A stretch of DNA of 15,566 nucleotides from JAGKXB01 sp964498835 (GCA_964498835.1 CAZCIX010000047.1:1-15566), one strand, 5' to 3'; numbered from the stretch's first letter, positions 7,083 through 14,256 are shown. The notes: generated by a model not told the origin, from the letters alone. Translations and numbers: made by a program.

Positions 7083-8318
7083 ATGAGTATGCCGAATACA
7101 CCGCAATCGTTTTTTTGCCCTTGTCCGCGTGGCTTGGAGGCCGCGTTGGCGGAAGAGTTGGGTGAAATTGCTTTATCCAGTACTACGCTAAAAATCCATA
7201 CGCAAGTCCCTGGTGGCGTGCATTGCTCGGGTGTGTTGGCGGATGCGTATCGGATCAATTTGCATTCGCGCATTGCCTCGCGCGTATTGATGCGGATGGC
7301 GAATTGTTCGTATAAAAATGAAAATGATATTTACGATTTAACTCTGGCGCAGAGTTGGGAAAACTGGTTTGGCGTTCATCACACGATTCGGGTCGATGTC
7401 ACGGCGGTGAAATCGCCGTTACGTAGTCTTGAATTCACCACGCTCAAAATCAAGGATGCGATTTGCGATCGTTATCGCGAGCAATGCAATAAGCGACCTT
7501 CCGTGAATACCAGGGCGCCTGATATGCGGATTGTTGGGTTTTTGGACGCGCATCACTTTACTTTGTATCTGGATACTTCAGGTGAAGCATTGTTCAAGCG
7601 TGGTTGGCGTGAAGAAACGGGCGATGCGCCCTTGCGTGAAAACTTGGCGGCGGGTTTGTTGCGTGTTTCTGGTTGGAAGCCCGGCATGGTGTTGTTTGAT
7701 CCCATGTGTGGTTCCGGCACGATTTTGGCGGAAGCGGCGCAAATGCTGGCGGGAATTCCTGCTGGTTCTAAGCGTAGTTTTGCGTTTGAGAAGTTTAAAA
7801 ACTTTCAATCTGCAGAGTGGCAGGCAATTAAAACTAGCAGTGTTAAATTACCAGCTACGCTTCCTACGCAGCCCACTATTTTTGGTAGCGATATTTCCGG
7901 CGACATGGTCAGCATGTCACGCCACAATTTGCAGCGGGCAGGTATCACATTTGAGGTGCCATTGAAGCAAATTGAAGCGCAGGAAATCAAACCACCTAGT
8001 GATGTGCCGGGCATCATGTTGACCAACCCACCGTATGGCGAACGCATAGGCGTGCGTGGTGATAGTGCGGTAGAAGAAGACGAAATGCCGCGCCTGTTTT
8101 ATGGTGCATTTGGTACTACGCTCAAGCAGCGTTTTGCGAATTGGTCCGTGTTTTTGTTTAGTGCGGATTTGGGTTTGCCGCGTTTGTTGCGTTTGAAAGA
8201 GGCGCGTAAGACGCCGTTTTTTAATGGTGCGTTGGAATGCCGTCTGTTTCGTTTTGATATGGTGGCGGGGTACAACCGGCGGGAAGAAGCGAAGCCGAAA
8301 GTTAGTTCCGAATCGTAA
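7083..8318 (+). CDS. rlmL: THUMP-domain class I SAM RNA methyltransferase (RlmL-like, 23S rRNA m2G2445)
   Basis: 411 residues, corresponding to the N-terminal RlmL half of the fused E. coli RlmKL (about 700 residues), as is usual outside the gammaproteobacteria. The order is an N-terminal ferredoxin-like/THUMP region (about 8-165, containing VDVTAVKSPLR), then a methyltransferase domain with the SAM-binding motif FDPMCGSGTILAEAA (from 205) and the N2-guanine-type catalytic motif TNPPYGERIG (314-323). The predicted reaction is N2-methylation of a guanine in 23S rRNA; G2445 is the target in E. coli and is assumed here. The start ATG 7083 is preceded by a weak AAAGA. The C-terminus runs to 8318, ten bases before a REP-like element and convergent to mnmA. 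It is the last gene of the proA-hemJ-rlmL run. Confidence 0.9.
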   Translation: MSMPNTPQSFFCPCPRGLEAALAEELGEIALSSTTLKIHTQVPGGVHCSGVLADAYRINLHSRIASRVLMRMANCSYKNENDIYDLTLAQSWENWFGVHHTIRVDVTAVKSPLRSLEFTTLKIKDAICDRYREQCNKRPSVNTRAPDMRIVGFLDAHHFTLYLDTSGEALFKRGWREETGDAPLRENLAAGLLRVSGWKPGMVLFDPMCGSGTILAEAAQMLAGIPAGSKRSFAFEKFKNFQSAEWQAIKTSSVKLPATLPTQPTIFGSDISGDMVSMSRHNLQRAGITFEVPLKQIEAQEIKPPSDVPGIMLTNPPYGERIGVRGDSAVEEDEMPRLFYGAFGTTLKQRFANWSVFLFSADLGLPRLLRLKEARKTPFFNGALECRLFRFDMVAGYNRREEAKPKVSSES

Positions 8319-8328
8319 TCTCCAACCT

Positions 8329-8429
8329 CGTCGTTCCCGCGGATTTAGGCGGGAACCCAGCGTCTTGCGTAGTGAATCGTGTTATCGGATAAAGCCACTG
8401 GATTCCCGCCTACCCCCGCGGGAACGACG
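8329..8429. repeat. REP-like palindromic element, copy A (101 bp)
   Basis: The ends are perfect 14-base inverted repeats: CGTCGTTCCCGCGG at 8329-8342 and its complement at 8416-8429. The similarity continues inward to about 32 bases with a few mismatches. The left arm is itself a hairpin, GTTCCCGC-8-GCGGGAAC (8333-8356). A related element lies at 14088-14183. It fills the gap between the convergent ends of rlmL and mnmA and could act as a bidirectional transcription stop. It carries no gene, so it would be a non-autonomous REP/MITE-type repeat. Confidence 0.85.
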
Positions 8430-8436
8430 GGATTAA

Positions 8437-9555
8437 TTATGCGTGGTTGGTATTCGTATCGCCAGCCGCACAAATAATCCCCCCACCCAAACACACATCC
8501 CCATCGTAAAGCACCGCCGATTGCCCCGGCGTGACTGCCCATTGTGGTGTTGAGAAAATTAACTCAGATTGGTCATCATCAAGCGTTTGGTGAGTACAAG
8601 CAACATCGGTTTGTCGATAGCGTGTTTTGGCTGACAATTCTGCCTTCGATGGCGCCACGCCTGCAATCCAGCTCAGCTGATTTGCTTGTAAGGAATTGGA
8701 CAACAGCCAAGGATGATCATGCCCTTGGACGATGTACAGCGTATTGTTGACCAGGTCTTTTCTTGCCACATACCACGCCTGGCTGTTGCCATCTGCGTTT
8801 TGGTAGGCTTGGATGCCGCCTATGCCGATGCCTTTGCGTTGCCCCAGGGTGTAGAAACTCAAACCGATATGTTCTCCCACCACCTTGTCGTCTACAGTTT
8901 TGATGGGGCCGGGTTGATGCGATAGATAGCCTTGCAAAAACTCACGGAAAGGGCGTTCGCCGATAAAGCAAATGCCGGTTGAATCCTTCTTCTGTGCATT
9001 CGATAAATGCAATTGTTCCGCTATTTTGCGTACGGTGGTTTTTTCAATTTCACCTAATGGAAATAGCGTTTTCGATAATTGTGCCTGGTTTAATCGATGC
9101 AAAAAATAACTTTGATCTTTGCTCGCATCCATGGCTTTTAGTAACTGGAACTTGCCATCGTTTTCGCGCACGCGGGCATAGTGCCCAGTTGCAATCAAAT
9201 CTGCACCTAGCGTCATGGCGTGATCAAGGAATGCCTTGAATTTGATTTCGGCATTGCACAAGACGTCAGGATTAGGCGTACGACCGGCTTGATATTCGCG
9301 CAAAAATTCGGCGAAAACGCGGTTTTTGTATTCGGCTGCAAAGTTGACGGCTTCAATGTCGATGTCGAGTACGTCGGCCACGCTGGCGGCGTCAATCCAA
9401 TCTTGTCTGGATGAACAGTATTCTGAATCATCATCGTCTTCCCAATTTTTCATGAACAACCCGATGACTTCATAGCCTTGCTCTTTAAGCAACCAAGCCG
9501 CGACGGAAGAATCCACGCCGCCCGACATGCCGATTACGACTTTCTTTTTACGCAT
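8437..9555 (-). CDS. mnmA: tRNA-specific 2-thiouridylase MnmA
   Basis: Makes 2-thiouridine at the wobble position (U34) of Lys, Glu and Gln tRNAs, using ATP and sulfur relayed from a carrier. The 372 residues are normal for the family. The PP-loop SGGVDSS is at 11-17, followed by the conserved GLFMKNWEDDDD. Cys100 in TPNPDVLCNAEIKF and Cys196 in DSTGICFIGER are the two catalytic cysteines. LGQRKGIGIGG and the C-terminal GQSAVLYDGDVCLGGG are also typical. The start at 9555 (MRKKKVVIGM) fits the family and has a GGA seven bases upstream; the longer reading to 9645 lies in nudJ. It overlaps the end of nudJ by eight bases, so the pair is almost certainly one transcript, the same pairing as in E. 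coli. Confidence 0.97.
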   Translation of the reverse strand: MRKKKVVIGMSGGVDSSVAAWLLKEQGYEVIGLFMKNWEDDDDSEYCSSRQDWIDAASVADVLDIDIEAVNFAAEYKNRVFAEFLREYQAGRTPNPDVLCNAEIKFKAFLDHAMTLGADLIATGHYARVRENDGKFQLLKAMDASKDQSYFLHRLNQAQLSKTLFPLGEIEKTTVRKIAEQLHLSNAQKKDSTGICFIGERPFREFLQGYLSHQPGPIKTVDDKVVGEHIGLSFYTLGQRKGIGIGGIQAYQNADGNSQAWYVARKDLVNNTLYIVQGHDHPWLLSNSLQANQLSWIAGVAPSKAELSAKTRYRQTDVACTHQTLDDDQSELIFSTPQWAVTPGQSAVLYDGDVCLGGGIICAAGDTNTNHA

Positions 9556-10051
9556 TATTGATTCCATTATTTTCATTGATGCCAAACACTGCCGGATGGG
9601 TGTACAGCAGCGACAGCGGCGCGCGTTTGCCCGATACGTAATCATTGACGCAAGCCATTACTAATGGGCTGCGGTGTTTATCTTGGCAATCGATGATTTG
9701 TTGATGTGATAGCCACAAAGTGCGCACAATCCCGTGATCCAACGCTTGATCGTGTAGTTGGCCGAGTTCGCCAGTAAAAGCAAAGCGCAGATAGGTTGAT
9801 TCTTCTCCAGTGCGGGATGAAATTTGACGTGACATATACATGCCGAGTAGTGCGTTGGGAGAAAAATCGTAGGCCGTTTCTTCCAGGGTTTCGCGTATTA
9901 CCGCTTGTTGTAGAGATTCGTTCGCTTCCAAATGTCCGGCTGGTTGATTAAGGCGCAAACCTTCGCTGGTTTCTTCCTCAACCAATAAAAAAAGGCCATC
10001 TTGTTCAACGACAGCGGCGACAGTGACAGCGGGTTTCCAGATGGCAGTCAT
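9548..10051 (-). CDS. nudJ: NudJ-type NUDIX phosphatase
   Basis: A 167-residue NUDIX hydrolase. E. coli NudJ removes phosphate from thiamin-pyrimidine (HMP) pyrophosphate and from nucleoside di- and triphosphates; the same is likely here. The N-terminus WKPAVTVAAVVEQDGLFLLV and the following NQPAGHLEANESL match NudJ well. The NUDIX box runs from Gly39 to Tyr61, with REXXEE at 53-58 giving the metal-binding glutamates. One box position, usually Gly, is Ala60. A C-terminal RSPLVMACVNDYVSGKRAPL is shared with NudJ. The start at 10051 is supported by GAGGAG a few bases upstream, the strongest ribosome binding site in the window. It is the first gene of a nudJ-mnmA operon. Confidence 0.92.
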   Translation of the reverse strand: MTAIWKPAVTVAAVVEQDGLFLLVEEETSEGLRLNQPAGHLEANESLQQAVIRETLEETAYDFSPNALLGMYMSRQISSRTGEESTYLRFAFTGELGQLHDQALDHGIVRTLWLSHQQIIDCQDKHRSPLVMACVNDYVSGKRAPLSLLYTHPAVFGINENNGINNA

Positions 10052-10074
10052 GATTCTCCTCGAAAGTGGGCGCT

Positions 10075-10105
10075 ATTTTACAATGCTTGTTTTGATCTTC
10101 ACTTC
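10075..10105 (-). promoter_or_regulatory. Candidate promoter for nudJ-mnmA
   Basis: Read leftward, TAAAAT (complement of 10075-10080) could be a -10 box, with a weak GTGAAG-like -35 about 16 bases before it. Transcription would begin around 10068, just ahead of the GAGGAG site of nudJ. This rests on pattern only. Confidence 0.35.
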
Positions 10106-10224
10106 TTCTCGTAGCGAGTGTGCCAGCAAAGATAGGGTGTTTTTTTGCTATACTCGCGGTCTTTGTGTTTTCAAAACAACTATTTAGCTGTTTAGCTATT
10201 TTTTCGTTTTGATCTTGTTTTGAT
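10089..10224. repeat. GTTTTGAT direct repeats around the pnt promoter
   Basis: The 11-mer GTTTTGATCTT occurs at 10089-10099 and 10206-10216, and GTTTTGAT again at 10217-10224, 11 bases (about one helical turn) after the second copy. The first copy is upstream and the others downstream of the candidate -10 at 10149. They are possible regulator sites, with function unknown. Confidence 0.5.
10146..10154 (+). promoter_or_regulatory. Candidate extended -10 promoter for the pnt operon
   Basis: TGCTATACT is a near-consensus extended -10 (TGnTATAcT; the -10 hexamer is 10149-10154). There is no good -35, which extended -10 promoters can tolerate. It would give a leader of about 97 bases to pntAA, containing the palindrome TGTTTTCAAAACA (10166-10178) and repeated GTTTTGAT motifs. 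Confidence 0.5.
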
Positions 10225-10257
10225 TCCGTAGCAAATTCCCAAAAATTGGAGGCATAC

Positions 10258-11373
10258 ATGAGAATCGGCGTTCCTGCCGAGACGCGGCCGGGCGAAACCC
10301 GTGTTGCTGCGACCCCGGAAACAATTAAAAAACTCGTCAGTGCCAAGCACCAAGTTGTCGTGCAATCCGGCGCTGGTTTGCAATCCAGTATTACGGATGA
10401 AGCGTATGCGACAGCCGGCGCACAAATTGGTTCTGCTGCTGATGCGTATGGCTGCGAATTAGTACTCAAAGTGCGTGCTCCTTCCGCGCAAGAGCGTGAA
10501 TTGATGACTGCCGGTACGGTCGTAATCGGTATGCTGAATCCTTTTGATAGCGACAACATCGCTGCTATGGCCGCGCACGGATTGTCCGCTTTTGCGCTGG
10601 AAGCCGTGCCACGCATCACACGTGCGCAAAGCATGGACGTGTTGTCATCGCAGGCGAATATCGCTGGCTATAAGGCGGTGATGGTGGCAGCGAATACCTA
10701 TCAGCGCTTTATGCCAATGTTGATGACGGCAGCGGGTACGGTGAAAGCCGCACGCGTGTTGATCATGGGCGTGGGCGTGGCAGGTTTGCAGGCGATTGCT
10801 ACAGCGAAACGTTTGGGTGCTGTGATTGAAGCTTCCGACGTGCGTCCGCCAGTCAAGGAGCAAGTTGAATCATTGGGCGCGAAATTTATCGACGTGCCTT
10901 TCCTGACCGATGAAGAAAAAGAAATTGCGCAAGGTGTAGGCGGTTATGCACGTCCTATGCCAGCGGACTGGATGCGTCGTCAAGCAGAGCTTGTGCATGA
11001 GCGCGCCAAATTGGCCGACATCATCATCACCACGGCGTTGATCCCTGGTCGCAAAGCACCGACTTTGATTTCCGAAGAAACCGTCAAAGCCATGAAACCC
11101 GGTTCTGTTATTGTCGACTTGGCGGTGGAGCAAGGTGGTAATTGCCCATTGTCAGAATTAGGCAAAACAGTAACCAAACATGGCGTCCACATTGTCGGCG
11201 AGCCCAATCTGGCGACGCTGGTAGCGGCTGACGCATCGGCTTTGTATGCGCGTAACGTGCTGGATTTCTTGAAGCTGATCGTGAATAAAGACGCTGCGTT
11301 GGCGATTGATCGTGCCGATGAAATTGTTGCTGCAACGTTGTTGTGCAGCGGCGGCGAAGTGTTGCGTAAATAG
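10258..11373 (+). CDS. pntAA: NAD(P) transhydrogenase subunit alpha part 1 (PntAA)
   Basis: The soluble NAD(H)-binding domain I of the proton-translocating transhydrogenase, which uses proton-motive force to move hydride from NADH to NADP+. The 371 residues are equivalent to the first part of E. coli PntA (510 residues). The opening MRIGVPAETRPGETRVA is typical, as is the Rossmann motif GVGVAGLQAIATAKRLGA from Gly171. SDVRPPVKEQVESLGA and GYARPMPADWMRRQ follow. There is no membrane segment; this is supplied by PntAB. ATG 10258 has GGAGG five bases upstream; a TTG at 10246 would add four residues. The stop codon TAG overlaps the Shine-Dalgarno of panD, so translation of the two genes is probably linked. 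The split alpha subunit is a normal arrangement in many bacteria and is not a frameshift here. Confidence 0.96.
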   Translation: MRIGVPAETRPGETRVAATPETIKKLVSAKHQVVVQSGAGLQSSITDEAYATAGAQIGSAADAYGCELVLKVRAPSAQERELMTAGTVVIGMLNPFDSDNIAAMAAHGLSAFALEAVPRITRAQSMDVLSSQANIAGYKAVMVAANTYQRFMPMLMTAAGTVKAARVLIMGVGVAGLQAIATAKRLGAVIEASDVRPPVKEQVESLGAKFIDVPFLTDEEKEIAQGVGGYARPMPADWMRRQAELVHERAKLADIIITTALIPGRKAPTLISEETVKAMKPGSVIVDLAVEQGGNCPLSELGKTVTKHGVHIVGEPNLATLVAADASALYARNVLDFLKLIVNKDAALAIDRADEIVAATLLCSGGEVLRK

Positions 11374-11381
11374 GAGTGACT

Positions 11382-11741
11382 ATGCAACGCATCATGCTGC
11401 GCGCCAAACTTCATCGTGTGACCGTCACCGAATGCGTCCTTGATTACGAGGGCTCATGTGGAATTGATGAGGATTTGCTGGAAGCAGTCGATATTCGCGT
11501 CAATGAAAAGATTGAGCTCTACAACATCAACAATGGCGAGCGTTTTTCGACTTACGCCATCCCGGGCAAGCGCGGTAGCGGCGAAATTTCCTTGAATGGC
11601 GCGGCTGCTCGTTTGGCACAATTGGGTGATTTATTGATTATTTGCACTTACGCGCCGATGACGGATGAAGAAAGTGCAACCTTCAAACCCAAAATTGGAT
11701 TTGTTGACGCAAACAATCACATCGTTGGACTGAAAAAGTAA
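11382..11741 (+). CDS. panD: Aspartate 1-decarboxylase (PanD)
   Basis: Decarboxylates L-aspartate to beta-alanine for pantothenate and CoA synthesis. The 119 residues match the usual length. The proenzyme cleaves itself between Gly24 and Ser25 (YEGSCGID) to create the pyruvoyl cofactor; both residues are at the standard positions. Other family features are the start MQRIMLRAKLHRVTVT, Lys9, NGERFSTYAI and SLNGAAARLAQLGD. ATG 11382 is chosen because it matches the family and lies five bases after AGGAG. The position is unusual: it sits eight bases after pntAA and before pntAB, inside the transhydrogenase operon. It appears intact and has no sign of foreign base composition. Co-expression with the transhydrogenase would link NADPH supply with beta-alanine and CoA synthesis; this is inference. 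Confidence 0.96.
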   Translation: MQRIMLRAKLHRVTVTECVLDYEGSCGIDEDLLEAVDIRVNEKIELYNINNGERFSTYAIPGKRGSGEISLNGAAARLAQLGDLLIICTYAPMTDEESATFKPKIGFVDANNHIVGLKK

Positions 11742-11779
11742 CTATTACTAACTATTAGTAACTATTAACTAATCATTAA
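11739..11779 (+). repeat. 10-bp tandem repeat between panD and pntAB
   Basis: TAACTATTAC, TAACTATTAG and TAACTATTAA follow one another at 11739, 11749 and 11759, then a degraded unit TAATCATTAA at 11770-11779. The first unit contains the panD stop codon. The array ends at the AAAGGGG ribosome binding site of pntAB. Confidence 0.85.
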
Positions 11780-11788
11780 AGGGGCATT

Positions 11789-12127
11789 ATGGAAGTCAGC
11801 CACACTATCATCAACCTCATCATTTTCGTGCTGGCGATTTATGTCGGTTACCACGTTGTCTGGACGGTAACGCCTGCATTGCATACGCCATTGATGGCGG
11901 TAACGAATGCGGTTTCAGCCATTATCATCGTTGGCGCCATGTTGGCAGCAGGTTTGACTGAAGGTCTCTTGGGACAAGTCATGGGAACCTTGGCAGTTGC
12001 CCTGGCAGCAGTCAATGTATTTGGTGGCTTTTTAGTGACACAAAGAATGTTGGAAATGTTCAAGAAGAAAACACCTAAAGCAAACGCAACGTCAGCCAAA
12101 GATCATCAAGCAGGAGCGCAATCATGA
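11789..12127 (+). CDS. pntAB: NAD(P) transhydrogenase subunit alpha part 2 (PntAB)
   Basis: A small 112-residue membrane protein giving the first part of the proton channel (domain II) of the transhydrogenase. Three hydrophobic segments are visible (about residues 6-27, 35-56 and 60-82), with TPLMAVTNAVSAIIIVGA the recognisable family stretch. The tail is Lys-rich and polar. AAAGGGG lies four bases before ATG 11789. The last codon overlaps the pntB start in an ATGA arrangement, so the two are translationally coupled. It is separated from its partner pntAA by panD and a 10-bp tandem repeat array. Confidence 0.95.
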   Translation: MEVSHTIINLIIFVLAIYVGYHVVWTVTPALHTPLMAVTNAVSAIIIVGAMLAAGLTEGLLGQVMGTLAVALAAVNVFGGFLVTQRMLEMFKKKTPKANATSAKDHQAGAQS

Positions 12128-13587
12128 ATATGGATTTCGTTAGCATGAATCTGGTGACGCTGTTTTATTTGATCGCGTCTATTTGCTTCATTCAAGCCCT
12201 TAAAGGTTTATCGCATCCAAGCAGCGCCAGAAAAGGCAATGCATTCGGGATGACCGGTATGGCCATTGCCATGATCACCACTATCGTCTTGATCATTAAA
12301 TTGAAATCGCAAGTTGCTTCCGGTAGCTTGGGTTTTGGTTTGTTGATGTTGGGCCTGGTCGTCGGCGGCGGTATCGGTGCCACCTTGGCGAAACGGGTTG
12401 AAATGACCAAGATGCCTGAGCTGGTTGCAGCGATGCATTCCTTGATCGGTTTGGCTGCGGTGTGTATCGCTTTGGCTGCTGTGTCCGAACCTTGGGCGTT
12501 TAATATTGCCGCGCATAACGTAGCGATTCCATTTGGTAATCGTTTGGAATTGTTTATCGGAACCTTTGTTGGTGCTGTGACTTTCTCTGGCTCCGTCATT
12601 GCTTTCGGTAAATTGTCTGGCAAATATAAATTCCGCTTATTCCAAGGTGCGCCTGTCAGCTTCAAAGGACAGCATGCTTTGAATTTGGTATTGGCACTCG
12701 CCATGGTGGGTTTTGGTTTGGCATTCTGTTTTGATTCCAATGTTGAATCCGCATGGACGCCGTTCCTGATCATGGCCGCGCTGGCTTTCATCCTGGGCGT
12801 GTTGATCATTATTCCTATCGGCGGCGCAGATATGCCGGTGGTGGTATCCATGTTGAACAGCTATTCCGGCTGGGCAGCAGCAGGGATTGGTTTTTCCCTC
12901 AACAACGCTATGTTGATCATCGCAGGTTCCTTGGTCGGTTCATCCGGCGCGATTTTGTCTTACATCATGTGTAAGGCCATGAACCGCTCTTTCTTCAACG
13001 TCTTGTTGGGCGGCTTTGGCGGCGATGCCAGCGCTGGTGGCGCTGCAGGTGGCCAGGTTGCACGTAACGTCAAATCCGGCTCAGCCGACGACGCCTCATT
13101 CCTGATGGGCAATGCCGAAACCGTCATCATCGTCCCAGGTTATGGTTTAGCCGTTGCACGTGCGCAGCATGCCTTGAAAGAGTTAACAGAAAAACTCACC
13201 CACAAAGGCGTCACCGTCAAATACGCAATTCACCCAGTCGCTGGCCGTATGCCAGGACACATGAACGTATTGCTGGCAGAAGCTGAAGTCCCCTACGACC
13301 AAGTCTTCGAAATGGAAGACATCAACAGCGAATTCAGCCAAGCCGACGTGGTGCTGGTCCTAGGTGCCAACGACGTAGTCAACCCCGCCGCCAAAGATCC
13401 AAAATCTTCGATTGCTGGTATGCCTATCTTGGAAGCCTACAAAGCTAAAACCATCATCGTCAACAAACGTTCCATGGCAGCAGGATATGCTGGTTTGGAT
13501 AACGAACTGTTCTACATGGATAAAACCATGATGGTGTTTGGGGATGCTAAGAAAGTGATTGAGGATATGGTTAAGGCGGTTGAGTAA
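12124..13587 (+). CDS. pntB: NAD(P) transhydrogenase subunit beta (PntB)
   Basis: 487 residues; E. coli PntB has 462. The first half (about 5-265) is a chain of hydrophobic helices forming the rest of the proton channel. The C-terminal domain III binds NADP(H): VPGYGLAVA (337-345), HPVAGRMPGHMNVLLAEA, GANDVVNPAA (from 414) and PILEAYKAKTIIVNKRSM are all characteristic. ATG 12124 overlaps the pntAB stop and follows AGGAG by seven bases; Met at 12130 is a minor alternative. It is the last gene of the operon, followed by the terminator at 13622. Confidence 0.97.
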   Translation: MNMDFVSMNLVTLFYLIASICFIQALKGLSHPSSARKGNAFGMTGMAIAMITTIVLIIKLKSQVASGSLGFGLLMLGLVVGGGIGATLAKRVEMTKMPELVAAMHSLIGLAAVCIALAAVSEPWAFNIAAHNVAIPFGNRLELFIGTFVGAVTFSGSVIAFGKLSGKYKFRLFQGAPVSFKGQHALNLVLALAMVGFGLAFCFDSNVESAWTPFLIMAALAFILGVLIIIPIGGADMPVVVSMLNSYSGWAAAGIGFSLNNAMLIIAGSLVGSSGAILSYIMCKAMNRSFFNVLLGGFGGDASAGGAAGGQVARNVKSGSADDASFLMGNAETVIIVPGYGLAVARAQHALKELTEKLTHKGVTVKYAIHPVAGRMPGHMNVLLAEAEVPYDQVFEMEDINSEFSQADVVLVLGANDVVNPAAKDPKSSIAGMPILEAYKAKTIIVNKRSMAAGYAGLDNELFYMDKTMMVFGDAKKVIEDMVKAVE

Positions 13588-13621
13588 GAATTAATCAGCA
13601 GCATTGAATCATTATTTTTCG

Positions 13622-13655
13622 TAGGGGCGGGTTTATAACCTGCCCCTATTTTTTA
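13622..13655 (+). terminator. Intrinsic terminator of the pnt operon
   Basis: A 12-base stem, TAGGGGCGGGTT (13622-13633) with AACCTGCCCCTA (13637-13648), has one G-T pair and a three-base loop. It is followed at once by six Ts. This is a strong terminator 34 bases after pntB. Confidence 0.92.
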
Positions 13656-13685
13656 TCAAGCTCCAAACATCATCATCACTGTAAG

Positions 13686-13958
13686 GTGTCAATAAGCGAA
13701 GCGCATTACGACTATCATCAATTTCGCCAGCAAATGGCTGGGATTGACGCTGATCCAGATGCTTATTCTTTATCCGATCAGGATTGGGAAAAGGTAAAGC
13801 CGTTGGTTCGTATTTGCCGTCCCAAAGCTGACCAGCGGTTGGCCGTCGAGATTCAGGATGCTATCGACGATCCACGACCGAGCGTGCCGCATGATGAAGT
13901 GATGGCCAGGATGGATGCCCGCATGGTAGAGATTTTGAGATTGAAGCGCACGGTCTAA
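13686..13958 (+). CDS. Small hypothetical protein with antitoxin-like C-terminus
   Basis: About 90 residues, not recognised with certainty. The start is uncertain: GTG 13686 has only a weak TAAGG directly before it, while ATG 13734 would give 74 residues without a clear ribosome binding site. The protein is charged, soluble and probably helical. Its tail DDPRPSVPHDEVMARMDARM (about 61-80) resembles, from memory, the C-terminal region of small proteobacterial antitoxin-like proteins. No partner toxin is seen: the gene follows the pnt terminator and is followed by a short stretch and a REP-like element. It may be an orphan antitoxin, the remnant of a toxin-antitoxin locus, or unrelated. The call as a gene is moderate; the function is weak. 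Confidence 0.5.
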   Translation: MSISEAHYDYHQFRQQMAGIDADPDAYSLSDQDWEKVKPLVRICRPKADQRLAVEIQDAIDDPRPSVPHDEVMARMDARMVEILRLKRTV

Positions 13959-14066
13959 AAGGTGTCGCGATTACAACTCCGGTGCGCTAACGCTCGTTTT
14001 CTTACCTTCTCTTATGTGAATGGCGTAGTGGTTTGTTGGGCCTGGAGAATGCATGGGTGAATTTTT

Positions 14067-14256
14067 ACCGAGATTGTCCATTAACTTCCGTCGTTCCCGC
14101 GGGTTTAGGCGGGAACCTAGTGTCTTTCGTTGTTTACTGCTAAAAGCCACTGGATCCCCGACTAAAGCACTCGGGGACGACGGTTTTAGGTTTTTTCGTA
14201 TTGTGATCGTTCCCGCGGGGGCGATGGGAAAATTCAGGTTAATAGACAATCTCGGT
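14067..14256. repeat. 21-bp inverted repeat enclosing REP-like copy B
   Basis: ACCGAGATTGTCCATTAACTT at 14067-14087 is matched by the complement of 14236-14256 with two mismatches in 21. The pair encloses the whole REP-like element, giving a 190-bp structure of MITE size. I could not identify target-site duplications. Confidence 0.75.
14088..14183. repeat. REP-like palindromic element, copy B (diverged)
   Basis: The left end (14088-14120) is nearly identical to copy A at 8329, including the GTTCCCGC-8-GCGGGAAC hairpin (14093-14116). AAAGCCACTGGAT (14143-14155) is also shared. The right end is a variant: CCCCGA (14156-14161) pairs with TCGGGG (14171-14176) and the element ends in CGACGG. A third partial half-unit, CGTTCCCGCGGGGG, lies at 14208-14221 and matches the right end of copy A. 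Confidence 0.8.

Noticed and set aside
9556..9645. Longer start for mnmA
   Set aside because: It lies inside nudJ in another frame, and MRKKKVVIGMSGG at 9555 is the family start with a GGA upstream.
10258..12127. pntA broken by a frameshift or insertion
   Set aside because: Separate PntAA and PntAB are a normal form in many bacteria; both genes have their own ribosome binding sites and proper ends.
12192..12851. 219-residue open frame on the minus strand inside pntB
   Set aside because: It is antisense to a well-supported membrane gene and its composition is the mirror of the PntB helices; there is no family resemblance.
13959..14066. Toxin gene downstream of the antitoxin-like gene
   Set aside because: The only frame starting near the stop is about 32 codons long (GTG 13970 region) and shows no RelE, ParE or other toxin features.
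13971..14249. 92-residue minus-strand frame across the REP-like element
   Set aside because: Most of it is translated repeat sequence, and it crosses several palindromes.
8329..14256. CRISPR array from the repeated palindromes
   Set aside because: The copies are about 5.7 kb apart, diverged, and without regular spacers.
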